Assembly: GCA_029532415.1 (NCBI GenBank)
Contig: JAQOTA010000054.1
Coordinates: forward strand, 2,666,001 to 2,730,000
Reading direction: 5' to 3'
DNA from: Marasmius tenuissimus
Lineage: Eukaryota; Basidiomycota; Agaricomycetes; Agaricales; Marasmiaceae
Length of the DNA: 64,000 nucleotides
A program made the translations under genes and the position numbers. Positions 44,654 to 55,520 of the stretch are shown piece by piece. Every line of letters begins with the position of its first letter. Position 1 is the first letter of the stretch. The notes beneath the pieces are model-generated. The model was not told where the DNA came from and ran no database searches. It saw only the letters and a list, made by a program, of their open reading frames with translations.

Positions 44654-47007
44654 CTATTTTGACGGCCATTCAGCAAGCCATCCCTTCAATGTTTCCAATG
44701 CTTTCTTCTGGACAGCTCCAACGGAGGGTAGGATGGCGCCAATTTCGGTGGAGAGATCGGAACAATGGAAACCCTCGCTGGTCATGACGACTTGACGATC
44801 TGTGCTAGGTTTGTTGAGGCCTTGTGCGGAGATAGATGCCTCTTTCCATGGGTCGCCTTAAAATCGGAAATGATGTCAGTAGGATGGGCGGGTGGTTATT
44901 GAGACATGTCAAAATAGACGTACGCATGCCGTTGGTAAGGAACAATCTGTCGACTTGCAGATCCCAGCCACCATATTTCTCGTTGATATTTTCTACGTTA
45001 CCTTCCGTATCGGGTGCGGCAGACCCGAAGACGTCTGGGAACATCAACTGGCATTGACGCTAGGGGAGGGAGCACGGAGGGTTAGCCATTGTACCCGGAA
45101 GCAGACACGTTGGTGGCGAATCTTACCAGTTCGTAGGAAGGCTGAGCAAGGCGAGACACAATGGTAGGATTATCAGCCGGAGCCCCAGTTTTTGACCAAC
45201 CAAATTCGTTGCACCTAACAAACCAAAAGTCAGAAATGGGAACATCAAGGCAAAAAGAGGATCACTGACAGCATCCAAACCCAAGATCTCTGGTTATATG
45301 TAACACTGGTATCTGTGTAGTATGTTGCATTCGGATTGTAAGTACCCAAACACTCCCTAGTGATCAGTGAATGAAACCCATGAAATCAGATTTCGCGTTT
45401 TGTGTCACATAGTGGGAAACATACTCAGTCGATTCTCTGCCGCACGCTACAAAAGGCTAACTCAGATGACAGAGACAAGAGGACACTGGCCAGACTCACT
45501 AATGCGGCGGTATTGTGTTATCCACCAGTTACCCCAAGCAGCAACGGCGTGCTCAGCGCCCCAGCCAGACTCTGGAGCGATTTGACCGTCCTTGACTTCG
45601 AGGGCGTCACAGAAGAAGTAGAAAAGCGTGCCGCTCCCTGGCTGTAGCGATTGCCAGTCCCAAATGTTGTTTCGGACTAGGGATATTCTGGTCGGACTCA
45701 ATCAAGGCAGAAGGCGAATTCCAAATCTTACGCGCGCCAACAAAATCCTCCGAGTGTTCGAGGTCTCCCATACCGAAAGTGTCTTTGAGTTGTTGGATTG
45801 CTCCAGTGTCGCCGCTTGTGAGAATATCGTCGATACGGGCAATTGCAGCTTGAACGTCAGCGGAGCAGTTCTTGGGCATGTTCTGACGAATCGGCTCGAA
45901 GTATTGCCAGAAATCACTAGGTGCACCACTTGTGAGCAGCGAATCATGATATACTATATGTACGACTTACTAGATGGCCTGGACGACACCAGAAGAAGAG
46001 TAGCCTGCCCAGAAAAGTCCCGGCTTGCTGCAGGACCGAAAACAGGTTAGAGGATACCTCAGTCGAATCTATTATCTGACAAGTTTGCTCACTTGACCAT
46101 AGTCCAGCCAACGAGCGCACCTGTGGTCGGTCGTCTTAACCTGATCACAATGCTCATAAGACATAGAAAGGACCCACCAGGATAACTTCCGCCTGCCAAC
46201 ACCCACGGTGCCTTCTCCGGTCCCAAATCTTCACCATTGGGCATCGGAAGTTTAACATTCTTAGCGAAATATTCCAAGTCGTCGATAGCTTGTTGAACAG
46301 TGTGAATACCCATCAAGTTCTTCCCTGTCAGCGCGGGATACGGATGACTTTCCCCAAAGAAACGATGCTCCATGACGACCACCGACCCATGTTCTTGTTG
46401 GGCGATTAGCCCGTAGATGGTGGCGTTTGTGAGGTCTTCGTACGCGACTGTACATGTAGGCTCAGCTTATGCCAATCACGGATGCGTACGTCTCGTGAGT
46501 ACTCACACGTGCCAGGGTTCTCTCCGGGTGTCGTGAGGATGATTGGGCCACCTACGTGCGTAGAACAGGAGTGGATTGTTTCAGCCATACAGTGAAAACG
46601 GGAGGAGCCGACGTACCAGGTTCGTAGAATTCGTAAGTATGCCAGAAACGCTGCTTGAACGTTCCCAAGGAAGGGTTCTGGTGGTTAATCTGTAATTGAG
46701 ATGGTGGGTTTCAGCCACATCTCTAGGCTTGACGAAGAAAGACATTCTGACCAATTGATCGAACCAATAGACCGTGTCTGTAACCATCTCAGAGGTCAGC
46801 TCCTCATGAGTGACTACACGGATACGCACTGTAAGGCGGAAGCTCAGTTCCATTGCGACTGATTGGCGGTCCTGCAGGATCAGCCCGCCGAACGGTCGGG
46901 AGAGTGGGTGGACGTCTAAAATTGGCATTCAGTCGACCGTCTGGAAGCTCTGCTGAGATGAGTTGAGCAAGCAAAAGAGAGACGAAAAGGAGAGGATAAA
47001 GAGCCAT
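44654..47007 (-). CDS. Secreted S28 serine peptidase (prolyl carboxypeptidase type)
   Basis: Predicted extracellular or vacuolar peptidase that cleaves after proline. The start at 47007 opens a signal peptide (MALYPLLFVSLLLAQLISA). Motifs in exon order: VYWFDQLV, PSLGTFKQRFWHTYEFYEPG with GPIILTTPGE, GSVVVMEHRFFGESHPYPAL, TVQQAIDDLEYFAKNV and the nucleophile elbow WVLAGGSYPGALVGW. Then come GYSSSGVVQAI, DFWQYFEPIRQNMPKNCSAD and NIWDWQSLQPGSGTLFYFFC with CDALEV. The catalytic Asp is likely in the DPWKEASIS segment (near 44840) and the His in MTSEGFHCSDLS (near 44765). The last exon ends in LKGWLAEWPSK and a stop at 44654-44656. The gene has about ten short introns. Assignment to S28 is secure; substrate preference is inferred from the family. 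Confidence 0.9.
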
Positions 47008-47406
47008 GCTAGTGACGATCCTAGCTGGAAGCTTCTTTAGTGAGAAACGCCGAACATGATAGCTTTTAAGGAGCTGGCGAGGATTACCCTGGGGATACGT
47101 TCACACGAGGGTAGTATTGAAGGATTATCATGACCGTGCCAAGGTCCTCCACTAAACCGTACTTATGCCGAGTGTATAGAGCCAATAGAACTGATGATTC
47201 GGACGGAATTGCGGAAGATATCACTAATCAATGACTATCCCGGATATAACTCACGGGCACGAAGGCCGAGCAAGCACTATGCATTAGACAGTAGACGAGA
47301 GGGGCATACATATCGAGTAGGAGAATCTATCGGATATAATGAGATCAGACGGGTATGAACAGCCGAATGGGAACGTCTTACAAGACAGGAACGAGAAGTA
47401 AGAGGT
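47008..47406. other. Intergenic, promoter of the peptidase gene
   Basis: About 400 bp. No element I can name. Confidence 0.4.
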
Positions 47407-48014
47407 TTATTCCTCCGAGTTATCCTCATCAGAATCCTCGTCGTCCCAGAAGGACTCGTAGCGTACGGCTACTTCCTTAGCCTCAGCTCGCAGTTCCTGA
47501 GCTTTCTTGTTGAGAGCAAGCTTTTCGCAACATTCGGCCCATAGCGTAAGGTATGAAATTGGGTGAAGCTCTCGCTCCTTGAGAGGCTTTTAGTGTCTAT
47601 TCATTAGAAGAGAGCAAAGCCACGAACCTCTTCTGTCATCCAATCCTCGTATGTATCATGTGCAACCTGGAATTGCTCGTTTGCTTTCGCAAAGTCTTCT
47701 TTCTCCCGGTATACATGGGCCAGTTTGACATGGGCCCTCAGTTCCTCGACGATGTATTGACTGTCGCTCTTGCAGTCCTGGATGCACTCCAACAAGATTC
47801 TCTCGGCCTCATTGAAGTTGCCTTTCTTGCGTTCCTTCTCCGCCAAATCGAGGTACCTGTCTCCATCGTCCGGGTTGTGCTGGGGTACACCTGGTACATA
47901 GCCAAAGTGCTCTAGACCACCATTCGCTGCACGATGTTCTTCGGCCATCGCTGCAGCTTGTTCAGGGGGGATGCCGAGCGCCATAAAGGCTTGTTGGGCT
48001 GAGATGATGGGCAT
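47407..48014 (-). CDS. Small TPR-like protein
   Basis: A two-exon protein of about 188 residues. The ATG at 48014 gives MPIISAQQAFMALGIPPEQA. Two helical hairpins look like tetratricopeptide repeats (DRYLDLAEKERKKGNFNEAE with RILLECIQD, and LRAHVKLAHVYREKEDFAKA followed by NEQFQVAHDTYEDWMTEE). Splicing of a 45-nt-class intron near 47590-47627 joins these to PLKERELHPISYLTLWAECC, ALNKKAQELRAEAKEVAVRY and an acidic tail ending DSDEDNSEE. An upstream in-frame ATG at 48089 would add 25 residues without conserved character. I do not recognise a named ortholog. TPRs suggest a protein-binding adaptor. Confidence 0.75.
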
Positions 48015-48089
48015 GTCGGTGAGGTTATGGAGCTGAGGATATTCGTCTCTGGAGCTAACAGTGGTTTGTTTGAGCTGTTGAAGACACAA

Positions 48090-48406
48090 GAGCGACGGAA
48101 CTGGTCAGGAGGCCTCCTGGCAGAGACAACAGGTTGATTGAATTTCGGGAGTATCTTGTATTTGGGTTGCCGTTCCGAAAGCCTAGATTCAGGAGAGCAC
48201 AAATATTATATGACGGGCATCCTGGGTTGAGAATGAGAAGAAAGCAGAGACCGATGATATGCAGGAGGAAGGTGAGAGCAACAATGTGTGTACCGCTAAT
48301 TTGAATTACGGAAAGAGTGGTCTGTTGGTTCAAGCGTGAGAACTATCGAAATTATTTCTCTCCTCTTCCGTCGAGCACGTCGCGCGACCAGTTGAGCTCG
48401 CCGAGG
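48090..48406. other. Divergent intergenic region
   Basis: About 320 bp between the TPR-like and mL58 starts. A frame of the next gene is open from 48317, but the conserved start is at 48407. Confidence 0.4.
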
Positions 48407-48991
48407 ATGTCGACAGCGCTGAACCGTCGAATAACTTCTTTCACAGTACCGTTTGCTCGGTATTATCCTGGAAAATATCCTCGTCCCAAGCCTGGAACCT
48501 CAGAGCGACCTCCCTACCGTGCTCCAGATCCTCTCGTCCACAATCCCTCAGCGACCGTCACTTCACTCCCCGAAGATGATTTAACGTTCATTCACCGACC
48601 ACCACCTACGTCTCCGTCACCGTTGTCCTTCACTACGAATCCTACGTCGCCTCTTCTACGACCAAAACCAGCTTCGACGGCGGTGGCCTCCCTCCCGCCT
48701 TCCATACGACCGTCCGCAGACAAACCCCCTCCACCACGCGTCTCAGACGAGGTCGTCGCCAAGATACGACAGCTGCGTCTATCAGATCCCGGGAAATACA
48801 CTCGTGGAAGGCTCGCGAAGGAGTTTGGCGTTACACAGAGTTTTGTTGGGATGGTTGCCGCCGTCAAAAAGTCGACGAGGAAGGAGCTTGTCGCGAAAAG
48901 AGATGACTTCCATGCAGCAAGCAGGGTCAAATGGAGCGAGAAAAAGAAGCTGGTCGAGGATATTAGGAAGAAGAGGAGGAGTTTCTGGTGA
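48407..48991 (+). CDS. Mitochondrial large ribosomal subunit protein mL58 (Mrpl20 family)
   Basis: An intronless protein of 194 residues. MSTALNRRITSFTVPFARYY is a likely presequence. The family signature follows in two parts: YPGKYPRPKPGTSERPPYRA with DPLVHNP, and after a Pro/Ser-rich spacer the C-terminal helix-turn-helix-like part KIRQLRLSDPGKYTRGRLAK, EFGVTQSFVGMVAAV and the basic SEKKKLVEDIRKKRRSFW. This two-part arrangement is typical of fungal Mrpl20/mL58, a fungal-specific component of the mitoribosome. I chose the ATG at 48407 because the in-frame ATG at 48317 adds 30 residues that do not resemble the family and overlap the probable promoter. Confidence 0.87.
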   Translation: MSTALNRRITSFTVPFARYYPGKYPRPKPGTSERPPYRAPDPLVHNPSATVTSLPEDDLTFIHRPPPTSPSPLSFTTNPTSPLLRPKPASTAVASLPPSIRPSADKPPPPRVSDEVVAKIRQLRLSDPGKYTRGRLAKEFGVTQSFVGMVAAVKKSTRKELVAKRDDFHAASRVKWSEKKKLVEDIRKKRRSFW

Positions 48992-49567
48992 TTGGATTCG
49001 CGTGTTCCGCAAAGTCATAGATAGGTGTGTTTCGCTAGTCGTTTTCCCATTCCAATTTGAACGCTAATGCTGTTACTTGCTATCCTTGTAGCTCTACCAT
49101 ACGCGTATGGCCGTTAACATTACTCTTCATTCTAATTGCATGGGAGAACCCGGAAAACATGTCTTGTGTGATATTTCACTTCGGCTCGAACCTCGAATAT
49201 CCCTCCTGGAATGAACTGTGATCCTCATTCTCCCGATAGCACTTGGAGTGTGTTTGCAATAGTCGGGTATCCTTCAATCTTTCAGCCCTCTGAACTGACG
49301 TTCCATTTCTTTCACGCGGAGTCATCCGTCGTATCTTGTGAATCCATGTATTCACATGACGCCTCCTCAAGACCCGTCAGACCTTTTTCGAACTAGACTC
49401 GATCCAAAATAGCCAGAAAGTCTCTTGTGAGGGTCAAGGAAGACCCAACCGGTCATTGGCGAGTATAAATTGGAAATAGAACACCGGTGACTTCACAAGG
49501 ATTCCCTCTCTCTTTTTCTATCATACTCTGTCGCGTTGCACCAACTCGGACCTCCAACTTTCTAACT
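48992..49567. other. Intergenic, ending in the malic enzyme promoter
   Basis: About 575 bp. It holds the 3' region of mL58 and, at its end, a TATA box and pyrimidine-rich leader of the malic enzyme gene. The short ORFs here are not convincing. Confidence 0.4.
49464..49521 (+). promoter_or_regulatory. TATA box and pyrimidine-rich start region of malic enzyme
   Basis: TATAAAT at 49464-49470 is followed about 35 bp later by a TCCCTCTCTCTTTTTC tract (49502-49517), the usual arrangement around fungal transcription starts. The ATG at 49568 lies about 100 bp downstream of the TATA box, which supports that start. Confidence 0.5.
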
Positions 49568-52188
49568 ATGCTTGCACCTAACTCTCCCTCCGCTCCCGCT
49601 CCCGTCTCTGCGCGAATGAAGGCGAACGTGCCGCCGTTGTCCTCCCATTCCCCCTCATCATTCCCGTCGTCACCCCAGCTTCCCCCTCACATCTCGGAAA
49701 CAGACCACCGCCAACGTTCTCTCCAGCAGCTACGCGCCAAAAGCTCGTGCTTGGAGAAGTATGTCTTTCTCAATACCTTGAAGGAACGTAATCCGACTGT
49801 GTTCTACGATATTCTCCTGGAGAACATGATGGAGATTATCCCAATTCTCTATACGCCCACAGTCAGTATTTTAGTTTTCGTCCCTCTTTCGCGAGCCTCT
49901 ACTTCTGCTACTCCTTCCCTCTCGTGCCTTTTGCTGTATTTGACTAGTATCTGTCTCCCGATCCGTTCGTGATGGCCTCTGACGCTCCCTCTCATCACTT
50001 AGGTCGGTGACGCGTGTTCTAATTACTCACACATCTGGTCTCGTCCGGAAGGCCTTTATGTCTCACTCGAGCATAAAGGCCGAATTCGGGAAGTATTGCG
50101 ATCATGGCCTGCTGGTCCCGCTGCAAGGATCGCTGTTGTTACGGATGGTATGTTCTACGTCCTACCTCCCTTGTATCGTGCTCCGTGTTCTTGTTCCCTC
50201 TTGCCCTATTGCCTCCTTTGTCCCTGAAATGCGTTGACACAATTCACCCGTTATACCTCCAGGTTCCAGAATCCTTGGGCTCGGAGATTTAGGCGCGAAT
50301 GGGTTACCTGTGAGTGATACATGTTCCATGTTGTGTCTCTGTCGCCTGACCTGATGTTGCCTTCGATTCGCCCCCTTCCCGCTGTCAATAGATCAGCATA
50401 GGAAAACTGTGAGTGCGCGAGTTCTTTGCACCTAAATATAAACACCAGACACTTTCACCCCGTCATCTTTGAAGTCATCTCGAAAACTGACTGACGAATG
50501 TAGGGAACTCTATGTCGCCGGAGCGGGGATCATGCCCTCCTCCACGCTCCCTATTTGTCTGGACGTGGGTACGGACAATGAAAAGTTTTTGGAGGATCCG
50601 TTGTACATTGGGAGACGCCAGAAGAGGCCTAGTCCTGAGGAGGTAAGTACGATGCCACCCATTGCAAATCCGATATTTTTTTTGTTGATTCTCCTTTTCT
50701 CGAAGATGGACGAATTCATGGAAGAATTCATGGAAGCCATGCACGACGTTTTCCCAGAGTTGCTCGTCCAGTTCGAGGACTTTTCGACGGACAATGCGTT
50801 TGGATTTTTGAGGAAATTTCAGGATAGGTACAGATGCTTCAATGATGATGTCAGTGCCTCCCTGCCTTTCTTACTCATATTTTCTGACCGTCCTCCTATT
50901 CACAGATACAAGGGACTGGTGCGTATCATTGACTCGTCAAAGGAACACAAAGCACCCGCTCACCTTTGGTCATGCAACTTTCCTTTTTTCGGAATACCAT
51001 AACAGGCGCAGTGGTTCTCGGAGGCTTCATCAACGCCGCCCGTCTTGCCTCGGAAGCAAGCGATCTCCCTCTCAAAGACCACAAGATTCTGTTCTTCGGA
51101 GCTGGGTCCTCTGGGGTCGGTGTCGCGAAGCAGTTGACTTCTTTCTTCCGTGTCCAAGGCATGAGTGAAGAGGAGGCGAAAGAAAGAATTTGGGTGGGTA
51201 ATTTTCTGTCGTTCAGTTTTCCGTTTTTGGCTTTCTGACCTTGCATCTCCGTTTAGACGGTTGATTCGAAAGGACTCATTACAGCTGATCGGGAAGGGTT
51301 ACAGGAGCATAAAAAGTGTGAGTACCAGTGGGAGATTTTTTAGTGTCCGTGGACTGACGATTTCCCTGTCTTTCTTCCACGGAATTAGATTTCGCCCGAA
51401 CGGATTACCACGGTCCTCCATTGAAAAAGTTGGAAGAGATCGTGGAGTATGTGAGGCCTACAGCTTTACTGGGGTTGAGTACGCTTTCTGTGAGTACTCA
51501 CTGCGTTTATGGAATAAATCCCTCTCACGGACACGTACTTCCCTGACACCCCCCCCCTCTCGTCGTGTACACAGAAAGCTTTCTCGGAAGGAGTCGTTCG
51601 CAAGATGGCAGAGTACAACAAGAGGCCGATCATATTCCCACTCTCGAATCCAGTTTCGTTGAGCGAGTTGGACTTTGAAGATGCGCTCAAGTGGTGAGTT
51701 GGCCTTCTTCTGCCTACAAACTATCGCGTGCTGAGGAGTTTTGGGCGATGTTCAATAGGACCGACGGCGCAGTACTTTTTGCTGCTGGAAGCCCCTACGA
51801 TCCCGTCTCTTACACTCCGTCCTCTCACAAGAAGTCTATCGAATATGAAGCTGGACAAGGAAACAACATGTACATGTTCCCCGGCATTGGGCTCGGTGCA
51901 CTCCTCTCCAAATCAAAGTTCGTCACGGACGGTATGATCGAAGCTGCCGCACAGGCATTGGCCTCGAGTCTAACAGACGAAGAGAAGGAGCGGGACTTCC
52001 TGTACCCGAGACTTACGAGGATCAGGGAAGTCAGTGCGAAAATTGCCCTCGAGGTTGGGAGGGAGGCGAAGAAGGAGGGTATCGATCGTAACATTGTCTT
52101 TCGCGAACTCTCAGACGAGGCGTTGTTGGAGTACGTGAAGGAGAAGATGTGGGATCCGACTGAAATTGCGTCCAAGGGCAGAATGTAA
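49568..52188 (+). CDS. NAD(P)-dependent malic enzyme, N-terminally short
   Basis: Oxidative decarboxylation of malate to pyruvate with NAD(P)H production, probably mitochondrial. Motifs: QLPPHISETDHRQRSLQQL, LEKYVFLNTLKERNPTVFYD, MEIIPILYTPTVGDAC, VVTDGSRILGLGDLGANGLP, ISIGKLELYVAGAGIMPSST, LPICLDVGTDNEKFLEDPLY, ELLVQFEDFSTDNAFGFLRK, CFNDDIQGTGAVVLGGF, the Rossmann ILFFGAGSSGVGVAKQL, PTALLGLS, RPIIFPLSNPVSLSELDFED and GQGNNMYMFPGIGLGALLSK. About nine introns are present, including ones flanking a 17-nt exon (50392-50408) and a 13-nt exon (50906-50918). Upstream of LPPHIS the protein is only Pro/Ser-rich. The usual NKGTAF...ER...GLxGLLPP segment of the malic domain is not found in any frame near the start. 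The stop is at 52186-52188. Confidence 0.92.
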
Positions 52189-52275
52189 TCCGTGGCCCAA
52201 GAAAAACGAACGTCTATTGTGTATTTTTAGGACGCTGTACGATCCAACGTATAATTGTTTATTTTATCAAGTCTC

Positions 52276-53838
52276 CTATGCATCCAAGTCTTCGTCTATC
52301 CTCAGGCCCTCTGAGTCTATACCTCTACCTTCGCCAGTCCACCGACAGATCTCGAACCGATGGTTGACACCCTTTAACCAGGGAATTGGGGGGCATGTCC
52401 CAGCTCCGTCACCCCCACACCCGCCCGTACGTGCCATGGGAATCAAATAAAATACCTCTTTGACCCGCGAATGGAGGAGGGCCATTGTACACATGATGCA
52501 GGGTTCGTGGGTCAAAAAGATGGAGCGAGAAGTGAGAAGATAACTCGGAGTATTCGATTCAGCCTTGTTATGGTGACTTTCGCCCAGGTCGCGTACAAGA
52601 TTGAGGACCGCGTGTCGAAGGGGGTGGCTTGTTGAAGTACGGGTGTCGAAGCCAGAGAAACCGTTATCGTTTTGATTGTCGTCCAATCGGAAAGGTGCAG
52701 GTACGTACGCCCCCATGGGTAGCTGCTCGAATCGCGTGTCAGCCAATTCATGTTTGCGTCGAAGCTGAAACTCAGTCGACGTACCTCACCCTTCGCACGC
52801 GCCTTTTTGCCTTCAGCAACAGCTCTCCTCATAGCATCCCAAGCCCAGTCACATTGCGCTCTAGTCCAGTCCTCTACCTGGTCTTTTTTTCGAGGGGTAT
52901 AGTATGTCGGCCAAAAAGTAGACTTGAGAGTCAATTGGATGGGCGTCAGAGCTGAGCTGAGTGGAACAGGGTGTTGGTGAATGGAAGGATCGGGGAGGAG
53001 GTCGCCTGGAATACTCGGCGGTGAATCGTCATCTCCAGTGGCCAAACATAGCAACAGTGTCGTCTTATTGTCGTGTTTTCGAATACGCTTCAGGTGGCCA
53101 AGGTCTGGTGAGTCGAGGCCAGTCTTTTTGAGCCATCTGCAACGCGGTGAACAAGGTGAACGAGAGTAAAAATTGAAAAACAGACTAGACACACTTGAGC
53201 AGCGCCGTGATATACCTCGGATCGGGTACGTCAATGACCCATGCTGGCGCTGTCCTTACATTCTCCAGCATCTCCTCTTCCGGGGGTGGTTTTATCCTTG
53301 TGAACGGAAGCTGTTCCTCGTCGATGATCTCGTGTGGGTCCATGTTGTGGCTCGTTCCCTCACCTGCAACCATCGAAAGACCACCCCATCCATCTTCCTC
53401 TTCCTCCGATAAGCTCGAGCCATCCACCGCATTTTCAGCCTCCTCAAACCAAAGCTGACTCCCATAATAGATGCACAACTCCTCACCCTCTTCAACATCG
53501 CGACATGTCCGATACTGTATCGAATCCGTAGATGTATCGAGCGTGTAAGAAACGTTCGGATGCGGAGAGTGGTTGAATAATGAGCCTAGCCCTAGCGCGA
53601 GTGCCATCTTCCCCGACGCTGTTCCATCTTTCCATATGAACGTATAATGATCCAACACAGTATGTTTTCCATATCTTTCGTATTCATCTTTGGTGAATAA
53701 GAGGACTGGGCTAATCTCGATGAGGGTGTTGGAGGTAATTGGACGAGAAGCAAATACACCTCTTCCTTTTCCGGGTGTTACTTGGATGTGGCAACCTGTG
53801 CTGTTGAGGTGTTGTGGTGGTTTGGAAGAAGACGACAT
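52276..53838 (-). CDS. SET domain fused to tRNA adenosine deaminase subunit Tad3
   Basis: From the ATG at 53838 the first exon (53195-53838) reads a SET domain: HIQVTPGKGRGVFASRPITS, ALALGLGSLFNHSPHPNVSY (NHS), CRDVEEGEELCIYYG (GEEL...YG). Without interruption it continues into the Tad3 N-terminal region (PAWVIDVPDPRYITALLK). A 58-nt intron (53137-53194) joins this to WLKKTGLDSPDLGHLKRIRK. The last exons hold the deaminase fold: HPLRHAVLNLV, where Val replaces the catalytic Glu as in other Tad3/ADAT3, SRSIFLTHEPCIMCTMALLH with the zinc PCxxC, and GVNHRFEICRW. Tad3 pairs with Tad2 to make inosine at the tRNA wobble position. The SET part should be a lysine methyltransferase of unknown target. 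The junction lies inside one exon, so the fusion is not a product of exon choice. Confidence 0.9.
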
Positions 53839-54158
53839 CGACGAATGTGATCAGATCTGTGAAAAGATGCGAGAATCTTATCGGCAGATAAGATAGACGC
53901 GGGTGAGCACCTGCCTTTCTCCGCGGTCGAATTGAACTGGAACTCCCGCATTTCGTGCTCGGAGTAAGAATCTATTGCAATTAGTGGTAGGGGAAGTAAA
54001 GTAAAGGGTAAATCTATACTAGCTACATCTCTATAGGTATGCAGAGGAAACTCTAATTGCTGTAAATGCAGGAATGGTCGCTGATGCTGTATGATGGTAT
54101 GTATGATCGTGTAGTATCGTGAATGCATGAAGAACAGAAACCTTGGAACTCACTTCTA
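53839..54158. other. Intergenic
   Basis: About 320 bp between the SET-Tad3 start and the F-box protein stop. Nothing recognised. Confidence 0.4.
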
Positions 54159-55520
54159 TCAAACCGCCACTTTCATCCCAAGCGCCTTATGGCTCAAAAT
54201 CCTCCACGCATAGAAGTAAAACACATCGAAACCCGTCTTCAGCAACTCCTCAAAGAACCTCCAATCCACATTATCCGCGGACCTCAACACCTGCGACGGA
54301 TTCAACGACAACGACACCTTCTTCAACGTCTCTTTCCTAGTATCCACCATCTTCGACAACAACCCATCCTCGGACTCTTGCGCCTCCAACGTCAACTTGT
54401 TCAAGCAAGGCAACAGAGCGGGTTCACCCGGGTTACATCTTAACCCCTCGGCGATCTTATCCACGCGCGCCATTTTGCGTATCTCCAATTCCTCGACGGA
54501 TTTAAGTCCCGGAGATGCGAGGAATTTGAGGATCTCCGCGTCGTCTGCTGTGTAACTGACGAGGAGATTGAGAACCCTGAGCGTGGAGGAGGAACGGTCC
54601 AGAAGGGCCGTCACGGACCGGAGAGGGAATTTGGATCGTCCTCGGAGCGCCTGTAAACCCAACTCGGACATCGCTGGCAGGGTGAGTTGGTCGCAGAGCG
54701 CGGTGATGCCGTGGCACGCTGAGGAGACTTTCAGAGCGCGAAGGCGGGGAAGGGTGATCAGCCCGTCGTGCATCATCGTGAACGTGTTTTGGTTGCCGAA
54801 AGAGTATTCGAGGCGTAGTTCGGGGATATCTAGAACCTCTAATCCGTGGCAATGGGACAGCATGTCGAGGAATCCATTGTCGAAAGCGAAAGGTGATGAG
54901 ATGTGGGTAAGGCGCTCAAAGACGTTGACATTGATGTTCATCATTGGGTGGGCGCAATGGCAGTAACCATCACAGTCGTTGCAATCGTTGCAAGTCCATG
55001 ACACGCGTCGGAGAGCGGGTGATTGGAAGGCGAGAGGCCAAGGACTGAATGGACGCGAATGGTCCTCGGTTACCATGGTGTCGTTGAGAATGGCGACCTG
55101 CTCAAGAATAGGTGCGGGGCTCGAGCCTGAGGGGAAGGTTGGCATGGCGAAAGGGGAGTATGATGCTTCCTCGCACCCAGCGGCGTAGGATAAGTTGAAA
55201 GACTTCCAACGAGGGAGATGCTCGAGCAGCAACGGAAGGATGTCTCTCGCTGCCTGGGTGGTAAGGTATCGCAATGAGATTGTCAAGGGAGATGATTGAG
55301 ACCGCTCTATCCATTGTCGTACTAGTGGTGCATGGGATTTCCGTTCTCCCTCGAGAGCTATGAATGACCACAGGCGAGGATCAGCAAGCGAAACACCTCG
55401 CCATTGCCTGCATACTGAAGCAATGTTCACGAGGTGGGGTACTTCCGGGTCGTCCTCTCCAGTGAGCCGGCAGAGGTTGAATATCTCGAACAAGACTTCG
55501 AAGGGAAGAGAGTTGGACAT
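54159..55520 (-). CDS. F-box-like protein with leucine-rich C-terminus
   Basis: An intronless ORF of 453 residues. The first 50 residues form an F-box-like motif (LPFEVLFEIFNLCRL, then VNIASVCRQWRGVSLADPRL followed by WSFIALEG), which would bind Skp1 and so link to the cullin-1 complex. The rest shows irregular leucine-rich repeats (LEVLDIPELRLEYSFG, LPRLRALKVSSACHGITALC, LKSVEELEIRKMARVDKIAE, PCLNKLTLEAQESEDGLLSK) suited to substrate binding. A Cys/His-rich patch, SWTCNDCNDCDGYCHCAHP, in the middle is unusual and could bind a metal. Mushroom genomes carry many such F-box genes, and the substrate cannot be predicted. Confidence 0.85.
   Translation of the reverse strand: MSNSLPFEVLFEIFNLCRLTGEDDPEVPHLVNIASVCRQWRGVSLADPRLWSFIALEGERKSHAPLVRQWIERSQSSPLTISLRYLTTQAARDILPLLLEHLPRWKSFNLSYAAGCEEASYSPFAMPTFPSGSSPAPILEQVAILNDTMVTEDHSRPFSPWPLAFQSPALRRVSWTCNDCNDCDGYCHCAHPMMNINVNVFERLTHISSPFAFDNGFLDMLSHCHGLEVLDIPELRLEYSFGNQNTFTMMHDGLITLPRLRALKVSSACHGITALCDQLTLPAMSELGLQALRGRSKFPLRSVTALLDRSSSTLRVLNLLVSYTADDAEILKFLASPGLKSVEELEIRKMARVDKIAEGLRCNPGEPALLPCLNKLTLEAQESEDGLLSKMVDTRKETLKKVSLSLNPSQVLRSADNVDWRFFEELLKTGFDVFYFYAWRILSHKALGMKVAV

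Noticed and set aside
48317..48406. N-terminal extension of mL58
   Set aside because: The presequence and family similarity begin at 48407; the extra 30 residues lie in the probable promoter.
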